IMG/VR virus record: IMGVR_UViG_3300025736_000054
Span: 1 to 44,227 of that record
Source: a virus
DNA: 44,227 bases
Strand: one strand, 5' to 3'
The notes under the pieces are model-generated. The model searched no databases, was not told the origin of the DNA, and saw nothing but the letters and a program-made list of their open reading frames with translations. Shown here in pieces: positions 1-9,582 of this stretch (position 1 is its first letter; each line of letters opens with the position of its first letter). Both the position numbers and the translations under genes were made by a program.

Positions 1-250
1 ACTTTAACTGATCTGGATGTGTTCCCATCATACATCTACTACACTTTGGACGATCCTTGATCTCTTCTGGAAACGGACTTTGTAAAATTTCATAATGTCC
101 ACATGCCATTTCGTAAACATCTACATAATTATATGGGAAAAAATCTAATCCTTCTTCGACGTAAATCTTCAATAGCTTTTGATACTCTCTCTTCTCTTCA
201 CCTTCAGTATTTCTAATTCTTCTCTGAACATTCTCTATCGATTTTCTCAT
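1..250 (-). CDS. Hypothetical protein, C-terminus outside window
   Basis: I do not recognise this gene. It runs off the low-coordinate edge, so only about 83 codons are visible. Two ATGs (256 and 250) follow an AGGAGG at 259-264. The ATG at 250 has the better spacing (8 nt), so I chose it. The visible protein is charged at the N-terminus (RKSIENVQRRIRNTEGEEKR). It then carries CGHY and CSRC about 30 residues apart, which could bind zinc. No TGA codon is seen in the visible part. It is the last gene of the window downstream of the fractured nrdJ. Confidence 0.6.
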   Translation of the reverse strand, partial: MRKSIENVQRRIRNTEGEEKREYQKLLKIYVEEGLDFFPYNYVDVYEMACGHYEILQSPFPEEIKDRPKCSRCMMGTHPDQLK

Positions 251-258
251 TTTCATAA

Positions 259-264
259 CCTCCT
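259..264 (-). promoter_or_regulatory. Strong Shine-Dalgarno AGGAGG
   Basis: AGGAGG lies 8 nt before the ATG at 250. Most genes in the window have no such perfect site, so this one stands out and decides the start of the gene that ends at the window edge. The 45 bases upstream are AT-rich (TTTTTATAAATTACC, then TATATTATG) and could hold a promoter, but I cannot assign one firmly. Confidence 0.6.
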
Positions 265-309
265 TTTATCCTACATACATAATATAAGGTAATTTATAAA
301 AATAGTAAC

Positions 310-402
310 TTAAAATTTCCCGGCGATTTTACTATCATAAACAGCCTGAGCTCAAGCTTCAATATAATCATCATATTGGTGTTTAACTTTAAATTTACAC
401 AT
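310..402 (-). CDS. Small ORF, 30 residues
   Basis: This short frame starts with an ATG that overlaps the stop of the upstream 72-residue gene (ATGTGTAA) and ends in TAA. It reads MCKFKVKHQYDDYIEAW, then AQAVYDSKIAGKF. The TGA read as Trp is its 17th codon. The start/stop overlap is the same translational-coupling style as in neighbouring genes. That supports it as a real gene, although at this length chance is possible. No function can be suggested. Confidence 0.45.
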
Positions 403-613
403 CTTGTCTATAGTATTCTTTTATTCTTTTTTGCTCTTGCATAAGTTCTTTTCTTATCTTTATAACTTTCTCTAATATTTCCTTTCCTACAACCTCTAAT
501 AATTCTGGACAATTTTCTTCAATAACTCTTTTGTATGCAACGGATTTAGTCCTTCATACTTCATTATGAAATTCTCATACTGCTTTATTGAATTCCCAAT
601 CTTCTTCATACAT
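395..613 (-). CDS. Hypothetical protein, 72 residues
   Basis: Not recognised. It is a short, highly charged, probably helical protein (begins MYEEDWEFNKAVWEF; the C-terminal half is rich in Lys, Arg and Glu). Two in-frame TGA codons fall in the repeated pattern AVWEFHNEVW, which supports reading them as Trp. It starts 22 nt after the stop of the last nrdJ piece and probably shares its transcript. The following 30-codon frame overlaps its stop. Confidence 0.6.
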
Positions 614-635
614 TTTATAGCTTTCTTCTTTTGTC

Positions 636-1616
636 TTATCCACAAGCGCTCCATCCACACTCAAGACACATTTTACATCCTTCTTGATATATGATATTTT
701 TTGTATTGCAAGCTTGACAAACTTCATTCTCTATCTTTGTTCCATCTTTAATAAACTTACTTAATAATTTTTTAACATGAAATAAAAATGATGAGAATCC
801 ATCTGGATTTTCTTCTAATATTCCTACTATTTCAAATGCTGGAACATTATGTCTTAGTGCTAATCCAATAGCTCTAGCTATCTTATTTACATTTGTTTGA
901 CCTGAATATTTACTACGTTGTCTTTCAATTAATTCTTCTTTAATACCTTTATTTCTACATAAAGATTCCATATCTTCTATTACTTTACCTGCAACTTCAG
1001 TCGACTCATAAGAGTTTGTATGTACAAACATGGCATAAGGTTTTTGATATTTGCTATCGGCGAATGCGATATTGATATACCACTTCTTCTTATTTTTATC
1101 TCTTCTTATGTATCCCTTAGAATAATATTCTTTTGGTAACTTAACATCTTCTTTAATTACATCGCCATTTGACTTAACAAACATTTCTTCAAGTTCAGAT
1201 TGATATTCATGAGTCTTTTGTTCTTCAAGTACTGCAGTCATTGTATTAGCTCTATATGTAGTTAAGCCTTTAATTTCACTTCTCCAAGCAGTTAAATAGA
1301 GCTCTTTGAAATCATCATAACTATAATGCTCAGGAATGTTTACCGTATTATGAGTTGGAACTCCATTTACTCAATATGAGTGAGACATATCATCTATTTC
1401 TAAATCACCTGTATCAACATCACTAATTAGCTCTATTTTAATAATCTTTTTTGACTCTGGCATAATTAACGAGCGCAGATTAAAAAGATGCTCGTTTGTT
1501 ACTTCATTTCAGTTTAGATGTTTTAAGTCTATTTTTATTTCATCAAGCGTTTTTATTTGTCTATAGTCTAGCGGAATCTTTTTATTGTTCTGACTAATTG
1601 ATTCTAAAATATTCAT
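636..1616 (-). CDS. nrdJ: NrdJ piece 4: intein C-half plus C-terminal part of class II ribonucleotide reductase
   Basis: 326 residues. The first ~90 residues are an intein C-half that ends SHSYWVNGVPTHN (Asn codon 1347-1349). The extein follows directly with TVNIPEHYSYDDFKELYLTAW, which continues the SSK-TVNIP motif of NrdJ. The C-terminus carries C-x2-C and C-x2-C pairs (VCQACN and CKMCLECGWSAC), the cysteine tail used in class II enzymes for re-reduction. Two TGA codons (KHLNW, SYWVN) read as Trp. The ATG at 1616 overlaps the stop of the endonuclease gene at 1594-1596. Predicted role: the last quarter of the reductase, joined in trans to the piece ending at 2827. Confidence 0.85.
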
Positions 1617-2769
1617 AAAATTTCTCCTTATTAAATATTATCTCTTCTGTTATGATAAAAAAATTACTATGTAATTCTTTTATATATCTACCTTTTTCTT
1701 CATTAAATCTTTCTAAAAATATCTTTGGCTTTATTTCTAAAATAAATTGCTCTTCACTAGTTGTTGTAAATATTATATCAGGAACATAACATTTTTTCTT
1801 TTTTTTATCTGTCTCAAAAGTCATATGATACGGCTCTGTCTCAAAGCATGTAACTTTTTCATTTAATTCTAATAATTGTAGAACTTGCAATTCGTAGCTG
1901 CTTCTATAATAAATATCTTTATTGTTTTTTTCACTGAAAAAGTATCCTGTTCTAACTGCGTGTATATTATATCCTCTGTTATATCTCTCAGGATGATTTG
2001 CAATATAATTTGCACTTCTTATACTTATATAAGCCGAATATCACATTTTTGTCTCTTGCGGAGTCATATTCTTTACATCCACTACACTAAACTCCGGAAA
2101 ACTTGACTTAATGGTGTTTCTAACTTTTAAATTAAGCATATTACTTTGTTTCCATTTTAATATATACTTTTCTTTCTCTTCTACAGACTTGAGTCTGTAG
2201 TTTGTTTTTTTAGAATATCCAGATAGCGAAATTAAATCTTGTTTTGATAACTTACTAGTATCAAGTCCTAGTTTTATTGCTATATTTTTTCCTGTGGTCG
2301 CTACTCCATCAACGTATGACAAGTGCAACAGTCTAGCATCATCATGTATTAGTGGATATTTTTTTTTTGCAATACGTATTCTTGATTTATGCGCATTAAC
2401 TATCATTGTATTAGCTAAACCAGGATCACCCTCTCACTTATCTTTTTTTTCTGTAATCATCTTGTGTGATAGACTCTTATTATATCTATTAAAAAAAGCA
2501 TAATATTCCTCTGTATTTATCTTATCAATTTCTTTTTTGTTTGCTAATCAAATTGACACCTCTCACTTATGCTTTTGCTTAGTATTAATATAATTTTGCT
2601 TTAAGAGATTTATTAGCTTCTGCTCTTGATAGAAACTTACTATGCTGTGATCTCTTTTTATAATATTTGCTAATGCTAATATTACTTGCTTATTAACACC
2701 TCTATTATATAATTGTTTTAAGTAGATATTATTATCATCACTCAATGTTTTAAATTTTCTAAATCTCAT
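1594..2769 (-). CDS. Homing endonuclease, PD-(D/E)XK type, between intein halves
   Basis: 391 residues. The C-terminal domain shows YYRSSYELQVLQLL, then CYVPDIIF and EEQFILEIKPK. This is the E...PD...ExK layout of the PD-(D/E)XK fold (TnsA/Vsr-like nucleases). The N-terminal half is basic and helical (TIIKRDHS.. to LSKQDLISLSGYSKKTNYR) and may bind DNA. At least four TGA codons read as Trp. I chose the ATG at 2769, which has GAGAGG close upstream; a TTG at 2808 is possible. It sits exactly between the two halves of intein 3, as expected for a homing endonuclease gene of a split-intein locus. The exact fold assignment is inference from motif spacing. Confidence 0.7.
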
Positions 2770-2791
2770 AAAACCTCTCTTTATCTTTATA

Positions 2792-2799
2792 TATAAATA
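2792..2799 (-). promoter_or_regulatory. Putative promoter element TATTTATA before endonuclease gene
   Basis: On the coding strand this reads CATATTTATATATAAAG, 23 nt before the ATG at 2769. The same 8-mer occurs, in the same orientation, in several other gene gaps of the window (see separate entries). Its repeated placement upstream of genes suggests a promoter, but no transcript data exist. Confidence 0.4.
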
Positions 2800-2826
2800 T
2801 GAAGACAACAGGGCTTTTACAAATAT

Positions 2827-3720
2827 TTATTTCCGTATTACTATATTTTGATCAATCTTTGTATCAATTAACTTTACTCAATGTGAGTTCTCAACAAATA
2901 TTTTATGATTTAGTGTTCCAATTATTGTCGAATTATCACTAAAACTAATCTTTATACATTTAGAATCTATCTTATTGTTATATGTAGATTTTATTTCAAC
3001 TTTATTATTAATATGATTTTTAGTATAAAGTTTATCAGACTCTATAGACTTAAATTCACCACTATTATTAAACTCAAGCTCACTTAAATACACAACCTCG
3101 TCATTTATAATAATCATACTTGAAGACTTTTCAACACACTTACTAGAATTCATGTTCGTATAGTGAGCAATTATTTTCAGCACACTTAAATGATTTTCAA
3201 CTGATAAATCAACTGTAGTTGAAAAAACATCCTCATCCTTATTTAAAAGTGTCCAGGTTATATCTTCATCAGAAAATATATTTGCTTTTACTCAACTCCA
3301 ACCATAGTCTTCAACTAAATTTGCTTTGACCAAGCCTCTACTTTTATCAACTCTATAAGATTCTCCATTAAATTCGCCTTCTAATATTTGTTCATTTGCG
3401 ATAGTTATGAATTTAAGATTTTCTGTTTCAAACCATTCACTCTTCATTACATCTGGAATTATAAATTCACTCTCTGCTAATGCTCTCTTTTCCTCGTCGG
3501 TAACAATAACTCATCTAGTATACTCTTTCATAAATACAGGTTCTATTCCACCTGACACAATGCCGGCAAATATTGAAGTGTTGTGTGAAATAATACCATT
3601 ACCTAATATATAGTGATGAGCATCTTCAACTTCTATATCATACGTATCATCTTTTATAAGCTTGATCTCTGTTACTACTTCTTCAATTAGCTCGAGTCCT
3701 TCTATATTAACTACACTCAT
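2827..3720 (-). CDS. nrdJ: NrdJ piece 3: intein C-half, central extein, intein N-half
   Basis: 297 residues in three blocks. Residues 1-47 are an intein C-half ending DIEVEDAHHYILGNGIISHN (Asn codon 3580-3582). The extein then reads TSIFAGIVSGGIEPVF, the phosphate-binding loop of NrdJ (usual NAPxGNTS...GGIEP), and runs to HYTNMNSSK. The third block is a new intein N-half starting with Cys at 3136-3138 (CVEKSSSMIIINDEVVYLSE). It contains the Hint block IIGTLNHKIF and ends in TAA. Three TGA codons read as Trp. The ATG at 3720 overlaps the endonuclease stop. Predicted: spliced in trans at both ends. Confidence 0.85.
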
Positions 3721-4711
3721 TATTTTCTCCTTCTATAAATTTTTTACATTTTATTAGCACTTTTTCTTTATTATCTCTTCATTCTTTTTCTCAGACGACT
3801 AATGTATCAAATCCGCTATTATTTGCAACCCTTAATTTATATCTATCTTTGTCTCAAAGTCTTTTTGCATCAGTTTTTAATATCGGATGTTTTCAATCTG
3901 ATTCAAATAATAGCGGATTTGCATGTCAAAAATCTCCATTAAACTCTATAATTTTTTTATTTCCTGATTTTATTAATGTAAAGTCAAAAAATAAATATGA
4001 TTTCTTGTTTCTATCATATATTCATCATTCTTTATTTTTTTTTGCATATTTTATATATTTATGAAAGTCATCATGTAACATATCTAAAAGAGAATCACAA
4101 AAACTTTGTGATACTTCTGAAACAGACGTTTTACTAGCACTAGATGATTTTTTTAATAACAGCTCTTTTCATTTTTGGGCACCGATTTCTTGTCCATATT
4201 TTTTAATTCACTTACTAAGTGTTGCTGCATGAAGCTGTTTATTTTTGTTATTTTTATGATGTTTTGATATACTAATTGATTGTTTCTTATTTTTAGAATT
4301 TCATTTTTCCATACCAATCTTTTTACCATATTTGTTAATAAAGTAATCCATATCTCGTCTTTGATAATCTGCATATTGTTTTCTTGCTAAATCATAATCT
4401 CCATCACATATCTTTAGTCAATACGCAAATGCCCTTTTTGTTGTTTCTCTTTTAGTTTGTATATATTCATCTCATCTCTTCTCGCCTGCAATTTTACCAA
4501 GTTGCATAATATATTTTTCTTTTGTATGTTTAGATTTATTTCTAAATATATCATATTTTATTATACCTTCTGGTTCACCATATCTTCTAATAAATCCATC
4601 TAAACTTTGATCAACCTTTAATAAGTATTCTTGCCACAAATTATCTGCGACTTCTTTTGAATTTTCCTCATATATTCTAGTTTTATAAGTTTTATATTTT
4701 CTTTTTGTCAT
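3707..4711 (-). CDS. Homing endonuclease, Vsr-like EDxHD type, between intein halves
   Basis: 334 residues. The catalytic region reads KKIIEFNGDFWHANPLLF, followed by W-D-K-D-R. This is the E...N/D-G-D-x-W-H pattern of the Vsr-like EDxHD endonucleases described with split inteins in 'fractured genes'. The N-terminal part holds short repeats of the form KYGxxIGxxKW, probably DNA-binding modules. About eleven TGA codons are read as Trp, including the Trp of D-F-W-H. It lies exactly between the halves of intein 2. Its SD (AGGAG) is inside the hairpin at 4714-4770. Its end overlaps the start of the next nrdJ piece (AATGAGTG). Confidence 0.85.
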
Positions 4712-4713
4712 TT

Positions 4714-4770
4714 AAAATTGCTCCTACATTACTTTATTATAAATATAAATATCAATGTAGGAGCAATTTT
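4714..4770 (-). promoter_or_regulatory. 17-bp inverted repeat hiding an RBS, with promoter-like loop
   Basis: Perfect 17-bp arms (4714-4730 and 4754-4770; AATTGCTCCTACATT pairs with AATGTAGGAGCAATT) flank a 23-nt loop. The loop contains two overlapping TATTTATA copies and a TATAAT on the coding strand. The AGGAG that serves the ATG at 4711 lies in the downstream arm. Read-through mRNA should fold and block translation. A transcript started from the loop would lack the upstream arm and free the RBS. This is the known T4 I-TevI logic; here it is inferred from sequence. Confidence 0.65.
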
Positions 4771-4776
4771 ATTTAA

Positions 4777-5613
4777 TTATTTTTTTATCAAAATCTTATC
4801 GCCAACTTTTAAATCTTGTAACTCAATTCATTTTGCTCGAGTATCACTTATCTTAACTAAAAGCTTATGTTCACTTGTGCCATCAATTTTATTGTTCATA
4901 TCTGTTTTTATTGAATATACGTTTCTATTATCATTAATATATAATCCTGTAATTCTCTTATTACCTTGTAGTGTAGGAACTTCCAAAGTTTTAATTGGAA
5001 TAAATGATTGGTTCTTTTTTTCTTTTGTAATATCTATTTTATTTTCTTTAAAAATTTGAGAAATAGACTTTACACCTTCTGCTGTTCTTATTTTTGTATT
5101 CTTTCTAACGCAATTCCCATTTGGAGCATTTGCTGAATGACAGCTATTTCTCATTGTTCCAACTGATTCAACTAACGACTTCACTTCTTCTGATATATCA
5201 ATATTCTTTCACCAATAAGTATTAAAATATTCCTTACTATCAAATAACTCAAATGAACCTTTTTCTTCACCAAGCATTGCTGAAGCGAGTAATTCCACCC
5301 CGGCTTTTATTTTGTATATGTCTCTAACCATATCTAATGACTCCGGAGAGCCATATCTAATACCCATCATATAATGTAATGATCCTAATCCCATGGTACC
5401 TAATCCAATTCGTCTCTTCTTAAGCATTGATTCTTTATATTCAGGCAATGGTACATTTGAAATATCATTAATATTATCTAGAAATCTTACAGCAGTTATA
5501 ATTGTATTAATAAACTTTGCAAAATCAAATGATCCATTATCATAAAACTTAACAAGATTTATACTTCCTAAATTGCATACGCCAGTTGACATGAGAATTT
5601 CTCCTAACCGCAA
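4777..5613 (-). CDS. nrdJ: NrdJ piece 2: extein with GEILMSTG motif plus intein N-half
   Basis: The extein reads GEILMSTGVCNLGSINL and runs to MRNSCHSANAPNGN. At Cys codon 5110-5112 an intein N-half begins (CVRKNTKIRTAEGVKSISQ), with Hint block GTSEHKLLV, and ends DLKVGDKILIKK then TAA. Two TGA codons read as Trp (YWWKN, AKWIEL). The start is uncertain. In this frame only a TTG at 5613 precedes the extein, while the ATG at 5693 that overlaps the endonuclease stop, as at the other two junctions, is in another frame and meets TAG at 5604-5606. See the leader entry. Frame upstream of 5613 is closed by TAG at about 5650. Confidence 0.75.
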
Positions 5614-5693
5614 TCGACGTTGAGTGTCGACTGCATATAATAATCCTCCTTTCTATGTGTTATTTTTGGTTTTGAAATATTATTAACTTTCAT
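5599..5693 (-). other. Leader ORF with hairpin and possible recoding site before NrdJ piece 2
   Basis: An ATG at 5693 overlaps the GIY-YIG stop and opens a 29-codon frame ending ...NVDCG then TAG (5604-5606). A second ATG at 5634 has AAAGGAGG 8 nt upstream in the same frame. An 8-bp hairpin (5611-5633, arms CAGTCGAC and GTCGATTG with one G-U, loop ACTCAAC) ends just before TGC-GGT-TAG. If peptidyl-tRNA-Gly moved from GGT (5607-5609) to GGA (5602-5604), the product would read Cys-Gly-Glu-Ile, the expected NrdJ active-site sequence. A simple -1 shift would give Cys-Gly-Leu-Gly-Glu instead. An assembly error or a decayed junction is also possible. Confidence 0.45.
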
Positions 5694-6612
5694 TTGCTTT
5701 TATTAGCTCCTTTTTAAAATTTTCAATTGTTTCAAAATTCTTCAATATTGATTTTATTGAAAATTGTATATTTTTTGCATTAAATTTTTTCTTTAAATCT
5801 AGCACTTTCTCATTATTGTTACTTTTTAATAAAGAAATAAAATAATTAATATCAATATTATTTCTTTTTATGAAATTAATTGGAATAAATTTTATTCCTT
5901 CTTTAACTGATTTTCCGTGCTCCTTTCTTTTGCTTTCTGTTCATCTCTTTTTCTGAGAGGCTGATTGTTTTTTTATATACAACTCTCAACTCTCTTTATC
6001 TTCTTTCCGACTTTTCATTGCTATCTTCGATCTCTCTGAGTGAGCATCTTTTTCTTCTTCTGTTCTATTATTATAAAATTTAATTAAAGCAAATTTAGTT
6101 TTATCTCTGTTTCTTATGCTGCTATAGTATTTCTTCATAGTAATAGAGTGTTTTGGATTTTTAACTCCAAGCTTTTTTCTTGAAAGACCTTCTCTGTTCT
6201 CGCTATTTTGAAAATATGCTATTCTAATATTGCTCATTTTTTTAATAGCTGAAGACGAGTGTTTTTTTCCATACATTCCGTTATTTTTTCCAACCCTTTC
6301 GCATTTTAAGCACCGCTCTTTATAGTCTGGCGAACTCGTAATTGTGTCACCGCCGTCCCCGCCAGCTGTAATATTATATCCGATATTGCGGTTTTGAGAA
6401 TTAAGTTTTTTAATTCAATATCTTTCTGCTTTGTTCAACTCTTTAGAGCTTAAACATTCACAAAGCGTTTCTTTTTTAAAATTTTCTATTCCGTATTTAT
6501 TGATAGCAAGATTTAATATCTTACCGGAGCCGAGGTAATTATTATTATTTTTAGAATCTTTGCCAACATAAATTTTACCATTAATTAAGTTTGTGGTTTT
6601 ATAAATTATCAT
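5683..6612 (-). CDS. GIY-YIG homing endonuclease
   Basis: 309 residues. The N-terminal GIY-YIG domain shows IIYKTTNLINGKIYVGK, then a conserved Glu region and RYWIKKLNS, followed by GYNITAGGDGGDT. This is typical of the phage Seg / I-TevI / NUMOD class. The C-terminal part is basic, with NUMOD-like repeats (NNGMYGKKHS.., ..KNPKHS) that bind DNA in relatives. Three TGA codons read as Trp, including RYWIKKL. It lies between NrdJ pieces 1 and 2, so it is the mobile partner of the first interruption. The ATG at 6612 follows AAGGAAAATTAAAT. Confidence 0.85.
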
Positions 6613-6676
6613 ATTTAATTTTCCTTAGTACACTCATTAGATATTTTAATGTCTATTGGAGCCTGTACTCTTTTAT

Positions 6677-6684
6677 TATAAATA
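6677..6684 (-). promoter_or_regulatory. Putative promoter element TATTTATA before GIY-YIG gene
   Basis: The coding strand reads CTATATTTATAATAAAAGAG, with an embedded TATAAT, 65 nt before the ATG at 6612. The element lies just after the stop of NrdJ piece 1 (6705). A partial hairpin (AGTACA...TGTACT) lies between it and the gene. It matches the elements at 2792, 4738/4744, 28620, 35103 and 42662. Confidence 0.4.
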
Positions 6685-6704
6685 TAGTAACTCAATTATT
6701 TTAT

Positions 6705-8204
6705 TTAATAAATTTCATCGTTTTCATCTAAATCTATAGCAAATTTTTGTTGTCCATTGTCAACATCTACTACATCATATATGTAAAATCTTTCTATGTT
6801 ATTTACCAAAACAGGCTCCGTGACTATATATTCGTCGCGATTTATTAAACTAAAAAAGTTATAATTTGGAACAGCTGTTAAATCATATACATCTTCCTTC
6901 TTTTCGGTCTTTTCTATTCTAACAATTGCTTTTAGTTTCCCATCAGCACCATTAACAGACGGAAGCGTTGTTGTTTTACCAGCTTTGTACTGGTCATATA
7001 TATTACCAACACACAACTCATTGAACGACTTTCCATATAGTTTATGTTTGTAGTTAGTTAGAATATATTCATTATTTTCAAAGCAAACTTTATATATTTC
7101 ATCATCCTTTTGAGTCATCCACACTCTCTTTAACTCTGAATTATACAGTTTTTTGTCTTTATCTATTGTTATAATAGTTAAATTCTTAATCTTATTTTTC
7201 TGCTTTTCTAAGTTTTTAATTTTAATTCACCCAACGTTAGTGAAGACAAGAGTATCTCCTACTACACAGGGATTTGAAGTAGCTATATTTTCACAATAGT
7301 TAACAGGATTCAACTTGTTTGCTAAATCAAGAAATAAAACTCCAGGTTCGTTTCTGGTATAAGTTGCAGTCATTATCTTATCTCAGAGATCTTTAACTTT
7401 AATTGTCTGATAATTAACTCTCGGATAACCTTTATTGATCCATTTTTGATAATCTCCCTTTCATTCTGTTTTATATTGAGGACAGGAAGTATCTGGAAAT
7501 GATAATGTTCAGAGTATCTCTCCGCGACCAGCATCGTCAATAACAGCTTTAATAAACTCTGCATTAATTCCTACCGATAAGTTAAATTTAGTTAATCTAT
7601 TAGGAGTTTGTTTAGCTTCTATAAAATCAATAATGTCAGGATGCCAGACTTCTAGAATACCCATCTGTGCTCCTTTTCTTATCTTCTTTTTTTCTTTTCC
7701 CTCATTACCATCTTTAAGTACTTTAGTCGTACCAGAAGTAATAATTTCAGAAGACTTATCTCATAGCTCCATAAATTTTAATACACCAGGAGTTCTTATT
7801 CCGGTTCCTTTAACATAAGTCCCCTCTGGACGAAGTCAGCTGAAATTCATTCCATATCCACCTTCCGATGCTAATGTTTTTGCTTGTGCTTTTAGTAGAG
7901 TATAAATTCCATTTATTGAATCTGGATCTGAAAAATTATCTAAATCTTGAGGCGAATGTGCAAAGCAATTCATTAATGTTGTCTCTTTTTTATCAGGTGC
8001 TCCAATGTTTGCCATTATTCTTCCGCCTGGCACAAAATTCCAATCTTCTAAAATATCATAAAATTTGTCTCTTCACATATCAGGCTGTGTTTCTACTGCA
8101 GAAGCGGCAGTTGCTATTCGTAATCAAGTATCTTCAATAGCATTATCTATACTAAGTTTATAATTCTGCTCTCATATTGTCTTTTGAAATTCATTTGTAA
8201 ACAT
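6705..8204 (-). CDS. nrdJ: NrdJ piece 1: N-terminal class II ribonucleotide reductase plus Hint/intein domain
   Basis: 499 residues. The extein (first ~312) has class II / NrdJ hallmarks: FVPGGRIMANIG, MNCFA, EGGYGMNFSW, RKGAQMGILEVWHPDI, ending ENIATSNP just before the catalytic Cys. The Hint domain begins at Cys codon 7266-7268 (CVVGDTLVFTNVGW). It has a block-B-like NYKHKLY and a terminal-block-like DVYDLTAVPNYNFFSL, then VLVNN and a 27-residue tail. No extein follows it. The terminal His-Asn is Asn-Asn, so how it splices to piece 2 is unclear. About nine TGA codons are read as Trp. The ATG at 8204 overlaps the helicase gene's stop region. Role: deoxyribonucleotide synthesis for phage DNA. 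Confidence 0.85.
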
Positions 8205-8211
8205 ATAAAAA

Positions 8212-9582
8212 TTACTCTTTTTCCTTTTCTTTGTTCATATTACCCAATTTCTGAGCAATCAATCTTCTTACATATTCGTTACCATTACCTTGTTTTTTCG
8301 ATTCTTCTAGATCACCTCTAGTGCCTACATCGTAAATAGATATTGCACCATTATTAGCATTAAAGCTGGCTTTAAATGTCATACCATCTGCGCCAAATCT
8401 ATTCTTAATAATATGTATTCTACTAGTACCTGCTAACTTATCTTCAATTTTTCTTGATATTGACATAACGAAATCTGCAGTCATTACTTTTTTATAAGAA
8501 TCTGCAATATTCTCTGCAACTATTACATCTTGTTCTTGTGCACTTCTATTACTTTGACTTCCAGTTCAACCAGGTTTTCCAATTAGTGTTAAGAAACCAC
8601 GCATTTCTTCATATATTCTACCACCTATATGATAACTACTTTGCATATGCTTTGATAAGGTAGTAGTTAGAAGATCGCCATAATCAATAATAATAAGATC
8701 TGGTTCAAAACCTAATGACTTTAAAAGATTATAATGAGCTTCTAATGTTGCAACAGTTGCGATAGTAGCTGGATATTGCTTAACAATTAGTAATTTCCCA
8801 TATTGATCAACCAACTCCTTTACTTCATCTTTATGATATTTTAATTCTTTAAAAGGATATCCTGATATTATACTATCATATCTCAATCCTACATAATTTT
8901 CACTAAGTTCAAGAGTATAGTGTAATACTTTCTTTCCCGCTTTTACTGCTGCCGCTCCCAGATATGCTAAGAACCATGATTTTCCAGAACCAGGACCGCC
9001 TACTATTACTCCAAGTTCACCAGCACCAATGCCGCCAGATAGTAAATCATCAATTACTGGTCAAGATGTTAGTACACATTTTCTAAGAGATTCATTATAT
9101 CTATCTTCGAAATCTTCGAAATAGTCATGACCAATATCTCTTTCTACTCCAGCATTACTAGCTTCATTAATAACGTGTCTTATTTCTTCATAATTTTCAT
9201 CTTGAAGAAGCTCTATAGAATCTAACAATGCTTTTTTGAGTACTTGATTCTTTAAAAAAGCAAGAGTTTTGCTTTTAACATAACTTAGATCGCTAGATTT
9301 AAAGTGCTTATTTATATCTTGTATATGTCTTAAGACGTCAGTTTTTAGTTCTTGAGACTCAATATTCGATAACTCCATTTTTATTACATCGAATGTTATA
9401 GTATCTTTGTACTCCGCATAATAATCAAGTGATTGATTTGCTAATCATTTAGCAGCATCTGATGTAAAATATTGAGATCGAATAATATCAGCAGTTTGCT
9501 TAATAAATGGCTTATCAGATATTAGCGTAACTAATAGCTTTATCTGAAAGTCATATCCATATGTACCTAAATTATTTGACAT
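8212..9582 (-). CDS. Replicative DNA helicase, DnaB/gp41 family
   Basis: 456 residues. A helical N-terminal domain is followed by a RecA-like SF4 core: TSWPVIDDLLSGG, Walker A VGGPGSGKSW near residue 196, HYTLELSE, Walker B DLIIIDYGDLL, and the GWTGSQSNRSA segment. This matches T4 gp41-type hexameric helicases. Three TGA codons are Trp, including the conserved T-x-W-P-V-I. It would unwind the fork ahead of the polymerase and load primase. The ATG at 9582 overlaps the stop of the exonuclease gene. No separate primase gene is seen in the window. Confidence 0.88.

Noticed and set aside
5604-7268. Group I intron in nrdJ around the GIY-YIG gene
   Set aside because: I could not find the conserved P7/P3 core, and the splice boundaries lack the expected U before and G at the end of an intron. 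The sequence after NPC codes for a clear Hint domain.
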